Below, piece after piece: positions 13,619 to 22,586 of a DNA stretch of 64,000 bases. Source of the DNA: Micromonospora chokoriensis. Lineage in GTDB: Bacteria > Actinomycetota > Actinomycetes > Mycobacteriales > Micromonosporaceae. The position numbers were made by a program, and so were the translations under genes. Positions within the stretch are counted from its first letter, which is position 1; every line of letters starts with the position of its first letter. The notes under the pieces were generated by a model. That model made no database searches and was not told the origin of the DNA. It saw only the letters and a list, made by a program, of their open reading frames with translations. The DNA is taken from the NCBI RefSeq assembly GCF_000718555.1, contig NZ_JOAN01000005.1, forward strand, positions 62,001-126,000. Direction: 5' to 3'.

Positions 13619-14049
13619 TACCGCTCCTCTCGTCGCGTATTGCTCGACGGCGTGTTCGAGAACATACGGTCGGCGGCACGCATCGCCTCAGACATGATCT
13701 CGTCGAACTCAACTGAACTGTTCAACAGGTCGAACGCTGGCATACCGCCCGGCAGGAACGTCTGCAGCAGCTCCGTCGTACCCGCGCGTGCCTGCGTCCG
13801 CGCCGCGTCGATGGTCTCCACCAGCAATGCGCCCAGCTCGGCGGGGGCCATCTTCCGATAGGCCACGGTCGGGAAGTTGATCTCCACGACGTCGCCCTGC
13901 CCGTCGACGGTGACGCTGACGGCTCGGTTCTTGGCGGTCAGCGTCGACGCCTTCTCCGCTAGCCGCCGCTCGAACTCCGCAAAGGCAGTCTTCTGCTCTT
14001 CGAACTCGGCGTACGCCTGCTCGAACCGACTGTTCAACGGACTGGACAA
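13618..14049 (-). CDS. YbaB/EbfC-like protein of the T7SS operon
   Basis: A 143-residue protein with the YbaB layout: a long charged helix (FEQAYAEFEEQKTAFAEFER), a short beta section around VTVDGQGDVVEINF, and C-terminal helices. YbaB proteins bind DNA in many bacteria, but in mycobacterial ESX-1 the YbaB-like EspL acts as a cytosolic substrate partner, and the operon position fits that role better. I chose the TTG at 14049 because an AAGGGAG ribosome site precedes it by 5 bases and it begins just after the stop of the upstream PPE-like gene. An ATG-like start at 14163 would overlap that gene by about 98 bases in another frame. It is coupled to the next gene by a TAATG overlap. Confidence 0.8.
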   Translation of the reverse strand: MSSPLNSRFEQAYAEFEEQKTAFAEFERRLAEKASTLTAKNRAVSVTVDGQGDVVEINFPTVAYRKMAPAELGALLVETIDAARTQARAGTTELLQTFLPGGMPAFDLLNSSVEFDEIMSEAMRAADRMFSNTPSSNTRREER

Positions 14050-14065
14050 AACAGCTCCCTTCAGT

Positions 14066-16111
14066 TCAGTAACCACGGCCTTGTCGGCGGCTCGTGCCGT
14101 GAGACGGTGCGTTCGGCGTACCGGGCGACTGCGGGACAGTAGGACGAGTGGACTCCTCGCCAAAGCCGTCGAAGTTGTCGTCGCGTCCGATCACACCGAC
14201 CAACACGTCCGGTTCGGTGCCCCAGACCTCTTCCTCCTCGGCCAACCAGGTCTTGCGCTCGCGGTCCTTTTCCTCAGCACCGCCGCCCATCCCCCCGCCG
14301 CCGCCCATCGGGCCCATCGGACCCATCGGACCCATCGGGGTGCCCATCGGACCCCCGCTAGCGAGGCCCGCGGCGCTACCAGAACCAGCCCCCGGCACCG
14401 AGCCGAGCTGGTCGGCCTGCATTCCACCCGGCAGCGCACCAGCGGTCGCACGCTCACCCGGCGCACCACCAAACCGTTCACCACCGATCTCACTGCCCGC
14501 GCCGCCGAACATTCCCGGCAACGGCTTCCCATCCGGCAGATCATCGGTGTCAATCGTCAGCGGCCCCTCATCGAACTCCCCCGCGGGATCACCAACCACG
14601 CCAGAGCCAGGCTTGCCATCGTTCGGCGAGGGCCGCCCAATGCCACCCGTCGATCCCCCAATCGAACCGATCCCACCGCCAACACCGCCGGGAGGAATCG
14701 GCCCAAGACCCCCAGTAGGTCCACCCACCCCACCAAGACCCGAACCGGGAGTCGTGCCAAGCCCTGATTGGGGATCGTCACCAAGCCCCGGAACCCCCGA
14801 CTCAAAACCACCCGCCGGCGGCAGTGAACCAATGTCCGGGCCACCAGTGCCCGGACCACCCGATAGACCTGGAGCATCCCCAACACCCACGCCGTCCCCA
14901 ACACCCAGGCTGTCCCCAACATCCCCGACGCCCGGGGCGTCGCCAACACCGAGGCTGTCCCCAACATCCCCGATATCCGGACTGTCCCCGACACCTGGAC
15001 CGTCCTCGAGACCCGGACCGTCCCCAACACCGGGAACATCCGCGCCGGGACCACCCTTGAGATCCGGACCTCCCGCGCCGGGACCACCCTTGAGATCCGG
15101 ACCTCCCGTGCCAGGACCACCCTTGAGATCCGAACTGCCGGGAGGCGGCGATGGAGTCAACATATTCACGGCGGTATCATCGAGGCTGTCCCGGAGGGCA
15201 CCATAAATCCGGCGCATCTCTTGATCCAGATAATCCAGGCCCTGCTTGTAGACGGCGTGCATCTCGTTGTTCAGCCGGGCAAGTTCACTGGCAAAGCCGA
15301 AGTTGTACGGCCGGACAACCCCGTCTCCGAGGTCAAGGTTGAAGAGCGGCGAGCCATTACGGATGGCCACCTGAGCCTGGATCTGTTTCAATACGTCGGA
15401 GATAATCTGACCCGGCCGATGAGACATGTGACTTGACCAGGCCATCCAGAGCGCCCGCGAATCAGTCCAGAAATTCTCCGCGGCGTGCCCGTTCTTGTGC
15501 AGCATCTCCGACCAGTTCTTAGTGGACTGGAGATCATCACGGAGAACCTGCATCTCCTTCCGCAGATTCTCCATCGATTTTCGGAACGCAGTCGCCGCCG
15601 CGCCCGACAACGTCGACTGACTGCCCGTCAAGTCATCTATCTCTCGCTTCAACTCGGCAAGAGCATGAACCAGCCAACTCTCCGCGTTGTACATGGTCTC
15701 AGCCGCCGCATGAAACGACTTCGGATCCAGCGGCAACGGAGACTCGGGCGAAAGCAAGGTGTCACGAGATTTGTCCCAGAAATCTTTTGCAAAAAGATCA
15801 TTAGGAGAATTCTCACCGCCGGCAAGCCAGTCGATACGGAGCTTGACATTTATGTGCCAATGGTCCATGGACGGCCAAACGCCAGAGTCGCCGATCCACT
15901 TGTAGAAATTAACTTCGTTGACACCTGCGTTATTGCCAGCAGCAATATCCCGGTATTTTCTCTTGTAGATTTCGATTTCATGGCTGATCACGCTGATCCA
16001 GGGAGCGTTGAACCAGCGGGATCGTTCAGTCGCCGTCATTCCTAACACCTGGCGCAGCGCGTCTTCCCACTTAAGGCCCTCCAGGCCCGTCCCCGGCGCT
16101 GGCTGCGTCAT
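14066..16111 (-). CDS. PPE/WXG-like T7SS substrate-type protein, copy A
   Basis: A 681-residue protein. Residues 1-320 are an all-helical head with a WXG-like turn (LSGAAATAFRKSM) and conserved segments shared with its neighbour (LKWEDALRQVLGM, NAESWLVHALAEL). The middle is Gly/Pro/Asp rich with GGPDLKGGPGAG repeats. The last 70 residues carry a conserved acidic Trp motif (TWLAEEEEVWGTEPDVLVGVIG), similar to the EDEETW...PPVIG-type tails of actinomycete PPE-like proteins. Such proteins are usually exported by, or act with, ESX systems. No signal peptide is present. It is about 50% similar by eye to copy B upstream, so the pair arose by tandem duplication. Its start overlaps a 27-codon ORF by ATGA. 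Confidence 0.85.
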   Translation of the reverse strand: MTQPAPGTGLEGLKWEDALRQVLGMTATERSRWFNAPWISVISHEIEIYKRKYRDIAAGNNAGVNEVNFYKWIGDSGVWPSMDHWHINVKLRIDWLAGGENSPNDLFAKDFWDKSRDTLLSPESPLPLDPKSFHAAAETMYNAESWLVHALAELKREIDDLTGSQSTLSGAAATAFRKSMENLRKEMQVLRDDLQSTKNWSEMLHKNGHAAENFWTDSRALWMAWSSHMSHRPGQIISDVLKQIQAQVAIRNGSPLFNLDLGDGVVRPYNFGFASELARLNNEMHAVYKQGLDYLDQEMRRIYGALRDSLDDTAVNMLTPSPPPGSSDLKGGPGTGGPDLKGGPGAGGPDLKGGPGADVPGVGDGPGLEDGPGVGDSPDIGDVGDSLGVGDAPGVGDVGDSLGVGDGVGVGDAPGLSGGPGTGGPDIGSLPPAGGFESGVPGLGDDPQSGLGTTPGSGLGGVGGPTGGLGPIPPGGVGGGIGSIGGSTGGIGRPSPNDGKPGSGVVGDPAGEFDEGPLTIDTDDLPDGKPLPGMFGGAGSEIGGERFGGAPGERATAGALPGGMQADQLGSVPGAGSGSAAGLASGGPMGTPMGPMGPMGPMGGGGGMGGGAEEKDRERKTWLAEEEEVWGTEPDVLVGVIGRDDNFDGFGEESTRPTVPQSPGTPNAPSHGTSRRQGRGY
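14820..15135 (-). repeat. degenerate tandem repeats in the PPE-like copy A tail
   Basis: Direct repeats of a unit containing ccacccttgagatccgg (three copies between about 15047 and 15135) and shorter tccccaacacc-type units encode GGPDLKGGPG and GDSPGVGD runs. Copy B has a different repeat family (GGTDGLGTT) at the equivalent place, so the linkers changed after duplication. Confidence 0.7.
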
Positions 16112-16191
16112 CGATACTCCTCATTCAACCCAACAGCTAAGGTAAGCTGGCCTTTCCTGGCCGTTTGCGAGCTGCCGAACGACGAGGACAT
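16108..16191 (-). pseudogene. 27-codon ORF, probable decayed duplicate of the YbaB-like gene start
   Basis: The ORF reads MSSSFGSSQTARKGQL... and ends with TGA overlapping the ATG of copy A. The DNA from the last codons of copy B through this start (ttcagttcagtaaccacgg on the plus strand) closely matches the junction after copy A, where the intact YbaB-like gene begins MSSPLNS. This ORF is therefore most simply the truncated remnant of a second YbaB-like gene left by the duplication. It could still work as a leader for translational coupling of copy A. Confidence 0.55.
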
Positions 16192-16207
16192 GACCGTTGC
16201 CTTCAGT

Positions 16208-18196
16208 TCAGTAACCACGGCTCGGTCGGCGGCTCGTGCCGTGAGACGGTGCGTACGGCGCGCCGGGCGACTGCGGGACGGCGGGTCGGTTGGAATCGTC
16301 GAGGCGGTCGAAGTTGTCGTCGCGGCCAATCACACCATTCAACAGATCCGTTTCGGTGCCCCAGAGCTCTTCTTCCTCGGCCAACCAGGTCTTGCGCTCA
16401 CGGTCCTTCTCCTCGGCACCGCCCATCCCCCCGCCGCCCATCGGGCTCATCGGGCCCATCGGGCCCATCGGCGAGCCCATCGGACCCCCGCTAGCGTGGG
16501 TCGCCGCGGTGCCAGCGCCAACGCCAGGCATCGACGACGTCGACCCAAGCTGGCCGATCTGCATTCCGCCCGCGACAGCACCAACGGTCGCGCGCTCACC
16601 CGGCGCACCACCGAACTGCTCACCACCGATCTCACTGCCGGCGCCCCCGAACATCCCCGGCAACGGCTTCCCACCGGGCAGATCATCGGTATCGATCGTC
16701 ATCGGCCCCTCATCGAAGTCCCCAGCGGGACCACCAATCACCCCAGAGCCGGGCTTGTCATCATTCGGCGACGGACGCCCACTGCCACCCGTCGACCCCC
16801 CGATCGAACCGAACCCACCAGCAGCGAACCCACCAGGGGGGAGCGCCCCGAGGCCACCAGTAAGTCCACCCACCCCACCGAGACCCAAGCCGGGAGTCGC
16901 ACCGGGCAGATCACCCAACCCGAAGTCGCCACCGGTGAAACCGCTCGGCGATCCCACACCCGGCGTTCCCGTGCTCGTGCCAACGCCGGACTGGAAGCTA
17001 TCCCCGAGCCCTGGAACGTTCGACTCAAAACTGCCCGCTGGCGGCAGGTCACCAATGTCAGGACCGCCAGGACCACCCGTGGTATCCGAATCCTCGGTAC
17101 CACCGGTGTCCAGACCATCGGTGGTATCCAGACCATCGGTACCACCGGTGGTACCCAAGCCATCGGTACCACCCGTGGCACCCAAGCCATCGGTACCACC
17201 CGTGGTATTGGGACCACCGGTGCTGGGGTCACTAGTAGGCGGTGTCGGAGTCAACATGTTGACGGTGGTGTCGTCGAGGCTGTCCCGAAGAGCTCCGTAG
17301 ATGCGGCGCATCTCCTGATCCAAATAATTCAGACCCAACTTGAAGACAGCCCGCATGTCATTATCCAGCTGCGAGATAGCACTGGGGTCTTCGAAGTTGT
17401 ACGGCCTGGAATTCCCGTCACCGAATTCCAGGTTGAATACCGCACCGCTGCCGCTGGGATTGAATCTCACCTGGTGCATGAGCTGATCGAGCACCCGGGA
17501 TATTATCTCATTCGGCCGATGAATCCCATAACCCGCCCAAGCTGACCAGAGCGCCTGAGCGTCTGCCCAGAATTTCTCTGCCGCATGCCCATTCTTGTGC
17601 AGCATATCCGACCAGTTTTTACTCGACTGGAGATTATCGCGCAGGACCTGCATCTCTTTCCGCAGCCTCTCCGACGACCCACGGAAAGCCGTCGCCGCCG
17701 CACCCGAGAACGCCGACTGACCACTTGAAAGGTCATCTATCTCTCGCTGCAGCTCCGCAATCGCATGAATCAGCCAACTCTCCGCGTTGTACATCGTCTC
17801 CGCCGCGTCATGGAATGACTTCGGATCCAATAGCAACGGAGAGGTGGGCGAGAGAACGGTATCACGGGAACGATCCCAGAATGCCCTATAAAATAGATCG
17901 TTCGGGGACTCCCCCTCTCCCCCGATGAACCAGTTCACCCGCGCGACGACATGCAGGTAGGTTAGATTACCGTCGGTGGCATGATTGGCCCCGACATACC
18001 GATAGAAGGAGAACTCGTTGTCCGCGTTCCGTTGAGTCTCGTGCTTTTGCAGCCAAGTATGGATGACATTATGGCTGACCACGCTGATCCAGGGCACGTC
18101 GGTGAATTTGGTGCGGTCCACAGCCGGCATACCCAAAACCTGCAGGAGTGCGTCTTCCCACTTAAGGTTCTCCAGAACCGCTACCGGCTGCGTCAT
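16208..18196 (-). CDS. PPE/WXG-like T7SS substrate-type protein, copy B
   Basis: A 662-residue paralogue of the next gene downstream. The helical head (residues 1-320) has LKWEDALLQVLGM, NAESWLIHAIAEL and a WXG-like turn (FSGAAATAFRGSS). A Gly/Pro/Thr-rich linker includes GGTDGLGTT repeats, and the tail ends with the acidic Trp motif TWLAEEEELWGTE and a basic SRRPSRGY end that is almost identical in copy A. The ATG at 18196 has a TGAGGA ribosome site. It lies 34 bases after the Asn/Thr-rich gene, in the same operon. The role is probably an ESX substrate or a cell-surface component. Confidence 0.85.
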   Translation of the reverse strand: MTQPVAVLENLKWEDALLQVLGMPAVDRTKFTDVPWISVVSHNVIHTWLQKHETQRNADNEFSFYRYVGANHATDGNLTYLHVVARVNWFIGGEGESPNDLFYRAFWDRSRDTVLSPTSPLLLDPKSFHDAAETMYNAESWLIHAIAELQREIDDLSSGQSAFSGAAATAFRGSSERLRKEMQVLRDNLQSSKNWSDMLHKNGHAAEKFWADAQALWSAWAGYGIHRPNEIISRVLDQLMHQVRFNPSGSGAVFNLEFGDGNSRPYNFEDPSAISQLDNDMRAVFKLGLNYLDQEMRRIYGALRDSLDDTTVNMLTPTPPTSDPSTGGPNTTGGTDGLGATGGTDGLGTTGGTDGLDTTDGLDTGGTEDSDTTGGPGGPDIGDLPPAGSFESNVPGLGDSFQSGVGTSTGTPGVGSPSGFTGGDFGLGDLPGATPGLGLGGVGGLTGGLGALPPGGFAAGGFGSIGGSTGGSGRPSPNDDKPGSGVIGGPAGDFDEGPMTIDTDDLPGGKPLPGMFGGAGSEIGGEQFGGAPGERATVGAVAGGMQIGQLGSTSSMPGVGAGTAATHASGGPMGSPMGPMGPMSPMGGGGMGGAEEKDRERKTWLAEEEELWGTETDLLNGVIGRDDNFDRLDDSNRPAVPQSPGAPYAPSHGTSRRPSRGY

Positions 18197-18230
18197 CGAT
18201 TCCTCAATTCAGGCAAACACGAAAAACGAG

Positions 18231-18674
18231 TCAGCTCGACTTGTTGTTGTTCGTGGTGGTGCTGTTGGGGTTCGTGGTGGTGCTGTTGGGGTTCGTAGTG
18301 GTGTTGTTGGTGGTGGTCGTGTTTGGCAGGCCGACGTTGCTGGCAGTATTGACGTTCCGCAACTCGGCGTCCTCACCAAGCCGAAGGTTCACGGTCAACG
18401 CCCTACTGAGGCTGGATAGTTGAGTCTCGTGGCCTACGAGCACCTTGTCGACGGAACTGCCAACTTGCTTCAACCTGGCCTTGAGGTTCGCACCACTCGG
18501 AAAGGCGTCACCACCGGCGGCGACGTTCAAACTTTCGAACGGTAGCCCGTGCGGGTGACCCGAGTCGGCCGGGTTGAAGCCTGAGCGTACGGAGTTGATC
18601 TGACTCCGCAGCAGGTCGACCTTTTTCCGCGCCGCTTCGAGTCTCGGTTCATCGTGGCGAATGGTGGGTGGCAT
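18231..18674 (-). CDS. small T7SS-operon protein with Asn/Thr repeat tail
   Basis: A 147-residue protein. The first 110 residues are helical and charged (PRLEAARKKVDLLRSQINSV, then a heptad-like ARLKQVGSSVDKVLVGHETQL), resembling Esx-size helical hairpins without a clear WXG. The last 35 residues are a TTTNPNS repeat ending NNNKSS. The ATG has a GGAAGGAG ribosome site 6 bases upstream. It lies between the WXG100 pair and the PPE-like pair. I do not recognise a named family. A secreted adaptor or substrate is the likely role. Confidence 0.75.
   Translation of the reverse strand: MPPTIRHDEPRLEAARKKVDLLRSQINSVRSGFNPADSGHPHGLPFESLNVAAGGDAFPSGANLKARLKQVGSSVDKVLVGHETQLSSLSRALTVNLRLGEDAELRNVNTASNVGLPNTTTTNNTTTNPNSTTTNPNSTTTNNNKSS
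18241..18330 (-). repeat. short tandem repeat encoding TTTNPNS
   Basis: The plus-strand unit gttggggttcgtggtggtgct repeats with small changes. It encodes the C-terminal Thr/Asn/Ser units of the small protein and is a probable site of slippage. Confidence 0.65.
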
Positions 18675-18738
18675 GTGTGACTCCTTCCATTAGTTCGAGC
18701 AGCGGATCACAAGGGAAGTACGGGTGGCTCGCCAGGGC

Positions 18739-18780
18739 CCGGAGGGGCAGCACTGGACATTGTCCGGACCACCCCTCCGG
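18739..18780 (-). terminator. hairpin after the WXG100 pair
   Basis: The arms ccggagggg and cccctccgg enclose a second small stem (ggac/gtcc). It lies between the stop of the WXG100 gene and the start of the Asn/Thr-rich gene. No U-tract follows, so it may be a partial terminator that gives the Esx-like pair higher transcript levels than the downstream genes, as in many esx operons. Confidence 0.45.
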
Positions 18781-18787
18781 AGGCACA

Positions 18788-19069
18788 TCAGAACTGGCTC
18801 GCGCCCTGCTGGTCGGCGCTGCGCATGGTGTCTGCAATCTGCCTGAGCGCGTTGCTCGCCTGCACGCCGGCCTCGTTGATCCGACTGTGGTTGTTGCCCC
18901 ACTGAAGCTGCGCAGTCGTGTAGGCCTCGACCGTCGCACCATTGTTTGCCGACTGGTAGATCGACACCGCACGCTGCAAGGCAGCGTAGGCCTCTTCGAG
19001 GTTCTGCGGGACCTTTGCAATCTGGTCCGCAGTAGCTTCCATGCGTTCAGGAGTACCGGTGTAACTCAT
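18788..19069 (-). CDS. WXG100 family (Esx-like) protein
   Basis: A 93-residue helix-turn-helix protein with the WXG-type turn W57-G58-N59 (AQLQWGNNHSR) between two amphipathic helices. The size and layout match EsxA/EsxB-type substrates of type VII secretion. I chose the ATG at 19069 (MSYTGTPERM) because it gives the canonical family length; the frame remains open further upstream. It lies 61 bases after a second protein of the same size class, and the two probably form the usual heterodimer. It is expected to be secreted through the EccB/C/D membrane complex encoded just upstream. Confidence 0.88.
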   Translation of the reverse strand: MSYTGTPERMEATADQIAKVPQNLEEAYAALQRAVSIYQSANNGATVEAYTTAQLQWGNNHSRINEAGVQASNALRQIADTMRSADQQGASQF

Positions 19070-19130
19070 CCCTCTGCCCTTCTCGTCAACACTGTCGGGG
19101 TTGCCAGCAGTCGCCGGCAGAGCACTCGGA

Positions 19131-19454
19131 TCAGGTCCAGCTGGCCAGGCCCGCGCCGACCGTCTGGGCGGCGCCCAAGTTCGTGTCCTCGGCAGAGCTG
19201 GAGATCTTCCCGGTGAAAGCCACCTTCTGCTCGATCTCGCTCCGCGCGTTCTCGAGGGTGGTGGTCGCATCGTTCAGCGTGGTCAGCCCGTTGTTGTAAA
19301 CGGTGGCGGACTGGCCGGTGTAGTCCCCCGCGAGATCAGACTTTGCGTTCTCGATGGCGCTCCGCGCGGTCATCAGGGCGCTACCCATTTCAGCCAGGGC
19401 GTTACCCAAGGCCTCCCGGGTAGAGTCATCTACACTAATTCCAGGTTGCGGCAC
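19131..19454 (-). CDS. WXG100-like partner protein lacking the Trp
   Basis: A 107-residue helical hairpin protein: helix 1 at 12-41, a turn at Y45-T46-G47 where WXG is expected (LAGDYTGQSATVY), and helix 2 at 50-88. It is a GTG start with an AAGGAAGG ribosome site. It is the first gene after eccB and pairs in position with the true WXG100 protein downstream, so I read it as the dimer partner. A Tyr in place of Trp is tolerated in diverged Esx proteins. Secretion through this ESX locus is inference. Confidence 0.8.
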   Translation of the reverse strand: MPQPGISVDDSTREALGNALAEMGSALMTARSAIENAKSDLAGDYTGQSATVYNNGLTTLNDATTTLENARSEIEQKVAFTGKISSSAEDTNLGAAQTVGAGLASWT

Positions 19455-19601
19455 CTTGGATCCTTCCTTTCCTGTTTGTGTACCGAACGGCTCCGTCGGA
19501 ACCGTCCAACTTTGGGGCTACCGACCGGCACCCGATCGTGAAGTGCAGACGATGACGGGCATCTTCGGGTCGGCCACCAGCACCATTGATCAGAGGGCCG
19601 A

Positions 19602-21002
19602 TCACCGCTCTTCCAGCGCCGATTCGAGCAGCGGCCCGGTCGGCAACAGCTCGAGCAGCCGGCGGGGCACCGGTCGCGCACCTGTCACTGGATATCCGAG
19701 CTGCGCAGCGACCTGCGCGGAGGCCAGCGGGAACTTCACGCCGACATCGGTGACCAAATAGAAGCCGGAGCCAACCGCCTGGTCCTGCCGGCCGGCCAGC
19801 ACCAGTCCGCCGACCCCGGACTGGACGGTGATCCGGGCAGCGGTCAGCGAGGTACGGGTCACGCCGGCGCTGTCGGATACCGCGGCCGAGACGGGGGCCG
19901 GCTGACCGGCGATCACCTCAACCCCGCCGTCTGCCATCGTGTGCCGGACACACCAGGTGCCGTCCGTCGGCAGCGGCGGCAACTGCGGTGGAGACTCGGG
20001 GACTCCGGCCGGCAGCACCGCGCGGGGGGAGACCGACAACCGGGCCAACGCTGCGGGGCTCAGCTCCGACGGCGTCACCGCCCGTCCCCCGTACAGCTTC
20101 GTGGTCTCCTCATCGGCGGCGACGATGGTGTAGGCGAGCTGGTTCAGCTCCGCCAGGCCGTCGCTCAGCAGCAGGTACCGACGCTCCTGCGAGCCGGTGC
20201 CGCGGGCCACGAAGAGTTCGCCGATCCGCGCCTGTCGCCCGTCGACCATCGGCCCGGGTGAGCCTCGTCCAGCGACCGGCACCGGTGTCAGGTCCGGCCC
20301 GACCGGCACCAGGTCCAGCCAGCTCGGCTCGACCTGCACCGCACGCTTGTCGTAGCCGAACAGCCGGGCCAGCCAAGGCTGCGTCACCCGCAGCCGCCGG
20401 CCCTGCCAGATCAGGAACGTCTCCCCGTTCGCGGTGGCCACCGCCGCCTTGCCCGCGCCGAGCGGTGCGCCCCCGGCCTTCGCCGGCCCCTCCACGGTGA
20501 GTGTGGTTCCGGTGGACAGGGCGCCGGCCTGGTCCCGTAGGGCGAGCGCGCAGACAGTCCAGACCTGATTCCCTACCTTGCCGGGGGCCGGCAGGGCGTC
20601 CGGAGCACCGACGATGCCGAGCGGCTGGCCGTGCGGCACTCCCTTCAAGGAGTTGCGGGAGACTGAGACGACCCCAGGCTCACCGCCGAAGAGCAACCGG
20701 GTCGACGCGTGGTTGAGCACCGGATGCAGCGACCCGCCGGCATAGACGTAGCGCGTGCCGGTCTCCTTCTCCACGACCAGGACACCGGGGGTCCGCCACT
20801 TGGTGGCGCCACCAGGGACGAAGTAGCCGTAGACGGCAAACCCGACGACAACCAGGGCCGAGACCAGCAAGCCGCAGATTGTTCCGACGGTCATCCGCCG
20901 GTGCGGATTCTCCAGTCCGTCCGGGTCAGCGGCGACCAACGCACCAGACAACCGTCCCAGCACATACGACTGCGCCTGGACCTGATCACGACGGGCCTGC
21001 AC
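19602..21002 (-). CDS. eccB: type VII secretion protein EccB
   Basis: A 466-residue protein with the EccB layout: a short cytosolic start (MQARRDQVQAQSYVLGRL), one membrane helix at about 39-61 (GLLVSALVVVGFAVYGYF) and a large extracytoplasmic domain with GGxLHPVLNHASTRLLFG and Cys pairs. EccB is the core membrane-complex subunit that reaches into the periplasm-like space. The GTG start is 3 bases after the eccD stop, so the two are co-transcribed. A gap of 147 bases separates it from the Esx-like genes. Confidence 0.95.
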   Translation of the reverse strand: MQARRDQVQAQSYVLGRLSGALVAADPDGLENPHRRMTVGTICGLLVSALVVVGFAVYGYFVPGGATKWRTPGVLVVEKETGTRYVYAGGSLHPVLNHASTRLLFGGEPGVVSVSRNSLKGVPHGQPLGIVGAPDALPAPGKVGNQVWTVCALALRDQAGALSTGTTLTVEGPAKAGGAPLGAGKAAVATANGETFLIWQGRRLRVTQPWLARLFGYDKRAVQVEPSWLDLVPVGPDLTPVPVAGRGSPGPMVDGRQARIGELFVARGTGSQERRYLLLSDGLAELNQLAYTIVAADEETTKLYGGRAVTPSELSPAALARLSVSPRAVLPAGVPESPPQLPPLPTDGTWCVRHTMADGGVEVIAGQPAPVSAAVSDSAGVTRTSLTAARITVQSGVGGLVLAGRQDQAVGSGFYLVTDVGVKFPLASAQVAAQLGYPVTGARPVPRRLLELLPTGPLLESALEER

Positions 21003-21005
21003 GAC

Positions 21006-22400
21006 TCAGCCCGCCAACGCTCGGGCTGCGCCGTACGCGCCCAGCAGGGCGAGCAGGATGGGCAGCATGGCAACGGTGCTGAGCAGCTGTGCGACATCGC
21101 CGACCCGGCCCCAGTACGGCATGATTCGGCGGTTCGGAAGCTTGCTACCGAGCGCGAAGAGCGCCAGCCCGGCGACCGGTAGGAACCCGGCCACCACCGC
21201 GAGCCTCGACAGCGGTCCCGCGTCGGCGAGCGTGAGCAACGCCAGCAACGCCAGCCCGAGCACGGCGGGCACGGCCGACCCCAGCCGGTGCCAAGCGCTC
21301 GTCATCGGACGCAGCGACAGCAGCCGGACCAGCGCGACCAGGCCGGCGAGCGTCCAGGCCGCCCACCCGCCGGCCCCTACCAACAGGAGCATCGCGATCG
21401 TGGTGGCGAACCCGTTCCCCAGGTAGAGGCCGGTCATGAAACGGTCGGCCCGGGCCGTCTGCACGAGCAGCACGTCGCTCGGCTCCGGGTCGATCTCCTC
21501 CTGCAGATGTTCCGGCTCGGTGGGCAGCGGGGCGAGTCGAATCTTGGCGAGCCGGAAGGCGACCAGCGGAACCGGCACGGTCAGCACGGTCGCGAGCACT
21601 ACGACGACCGCCGCCGCGCTACCCGTGGGCAGGTTGAGGAACGCGGACATTCCAGCGCCGACAGTCCCGTACAGGGCCGCGCTGAAGACTCCGACGACGA
21701 GCGGACCGGCCCAGCCGAGGAGGAGCCCGGCGAGCAGTGCGACCACGCCGCCGGCGACCGCACCGGTGAAGAGGTGCACCGAGCCGAGGCCGAGCGCCGC
21801 GTCATCCTGTACGGCATCCGGTGCGATCAGGCCGGCCAGGAACGCGTACGCGATCCCACCCAGCGCCGCGACCAGCCCGAAGCCCCGGTCGCCCGCGGCC
21901 CGGGTGCAGCTGAAGGCACCGCCCAGGCAGATCAGGGCGATCAGGGCGGCGGCGAACGCCCGGGCAATCGGCGGGCCGGGCAGCGCCACGACAGCGAGGC
22001 CGAGCAGGAGCAGCAGCACCAGCACACCGAGCGCGGACCAGCGGATCATCTCCGGGCGCCAGAGCCCAGACCGGCCGCGTACGCCGGTAGCGAGACCGTC
22101 GGCGAGGTCGTCGAAGTGCACCGGCGGGATCTGATCGGAGCGGGGGCGTAGGTAGACCAGGTCGCCGTCGTGCAGCCCGAGAGTCGCGACGCTGCTGTCC
22201 TCGTTCAGGGGTGGCTCGCCCAGCCGTTGCAGCACCCAGCCACCGTGGGCCAGCCCCGCGTCGGCCAGTCCGCCCCCGAGATGGCTGAGCAGCACGGGCA
22301 GCAGGTCGGCAACCGGCACATCGGCTGGTACGGCGACCTCCAGTTGCCGCTGTGGTCCATGGACCACCAGGCGGCACATCTCGGAGGCGGCATTAGTCAT
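21006..22400 (-). CDS. eccD: type VII secretion integral membrane protein EccD
   Basis: A 464-residue protein with an N-terminal ubiquitin-like domain (CRLVVHGPQRQLEVAVPADV) followed by about eleven membrane helices from residue 115 to the end, as expected for the EccD channel-forming subunit. I chose the ATG at 22400. A TTG 12 codons upstream is in frame, but no ribosome site precedes it. It is divergent from eccC, with 186 bases between the two starts, and first in the long minus-strand operon that carries eccB and the substrates. Confidence 0.95.
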   Translation of the reverse strand: MTNAASEMCRLVVHGPQRQLEVAVPADVPVADLLPVLLSHLGGGLADAGLAHGGWVLQRLGEPPLNEDSSVATLGLHDGDLVYLRPRSDQIPPVHFDDLADGLATGVRGRSGLWRPEMIRWSALGVLVLLLLLGLAVVALPGPPIARAFAAALIALICLGGAFSCTRAAGDRGFGLVAALGGIAYAFLAGLIAPDAVQDDAALGLGSVHLFTGAVAGGVVALLAGLLLGWAGPLVVGVFSAALYGTVGAGMSAFLNLPTGSAAAVVVVLATVLTVPVPLVAFRLAKIRLAPLPTEPEHLQEEIDPEPSDVLLVQTARADRFMTGLYLGNGFATTIAMLLLVGAGGWAAWTLAGLVALVRLLSLRPMTSAWHRLGSAVPAVLGLALLALLTLADAGPLSRLAVVAGFLPVAGLALFALGSKLPNRRIMPYWGRVGDVAQLLSTVAMLPILLALLGAYGAARALAG

Positions 22401-22586
22401 GTCCACCACGACGTGGTCGCCGGCCGGCGGGTTCAAAAAGAACTGAACGAAATTCGCCTCGCATCACCCAGCGCGACGTTGACCCGATCGTGGGCGGCGT
22501 CCGTCGTAATGGTCGGACTCGGCACGGCCGCCTCGGCGCCGGTCCAGGAGGCGGGTGTTCTCCCGCAGAGCGGAAGGCTGTCCCTT
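22401..22586. promoter_or_regulatory. divergent promoter region between eccD and eccC
   Basis: A 186-base gap between opposite start codons must hold promoters for both directions. An AT-richer patch (ttcaaaaagaactgaacgaaa) and a ttgacc hexamer near 22480 are visible. Neither gives a well-spaced promoter pair, so I mark the region only. Confidence 0.4.

Noticed and set aside
22170..22586. Upstream extension of the eccC frame into eccD.
   Set aside because: It would overlap the eccD coding region on the other strand; EccC homologues start at the MSTLLFRRP-type sequence.
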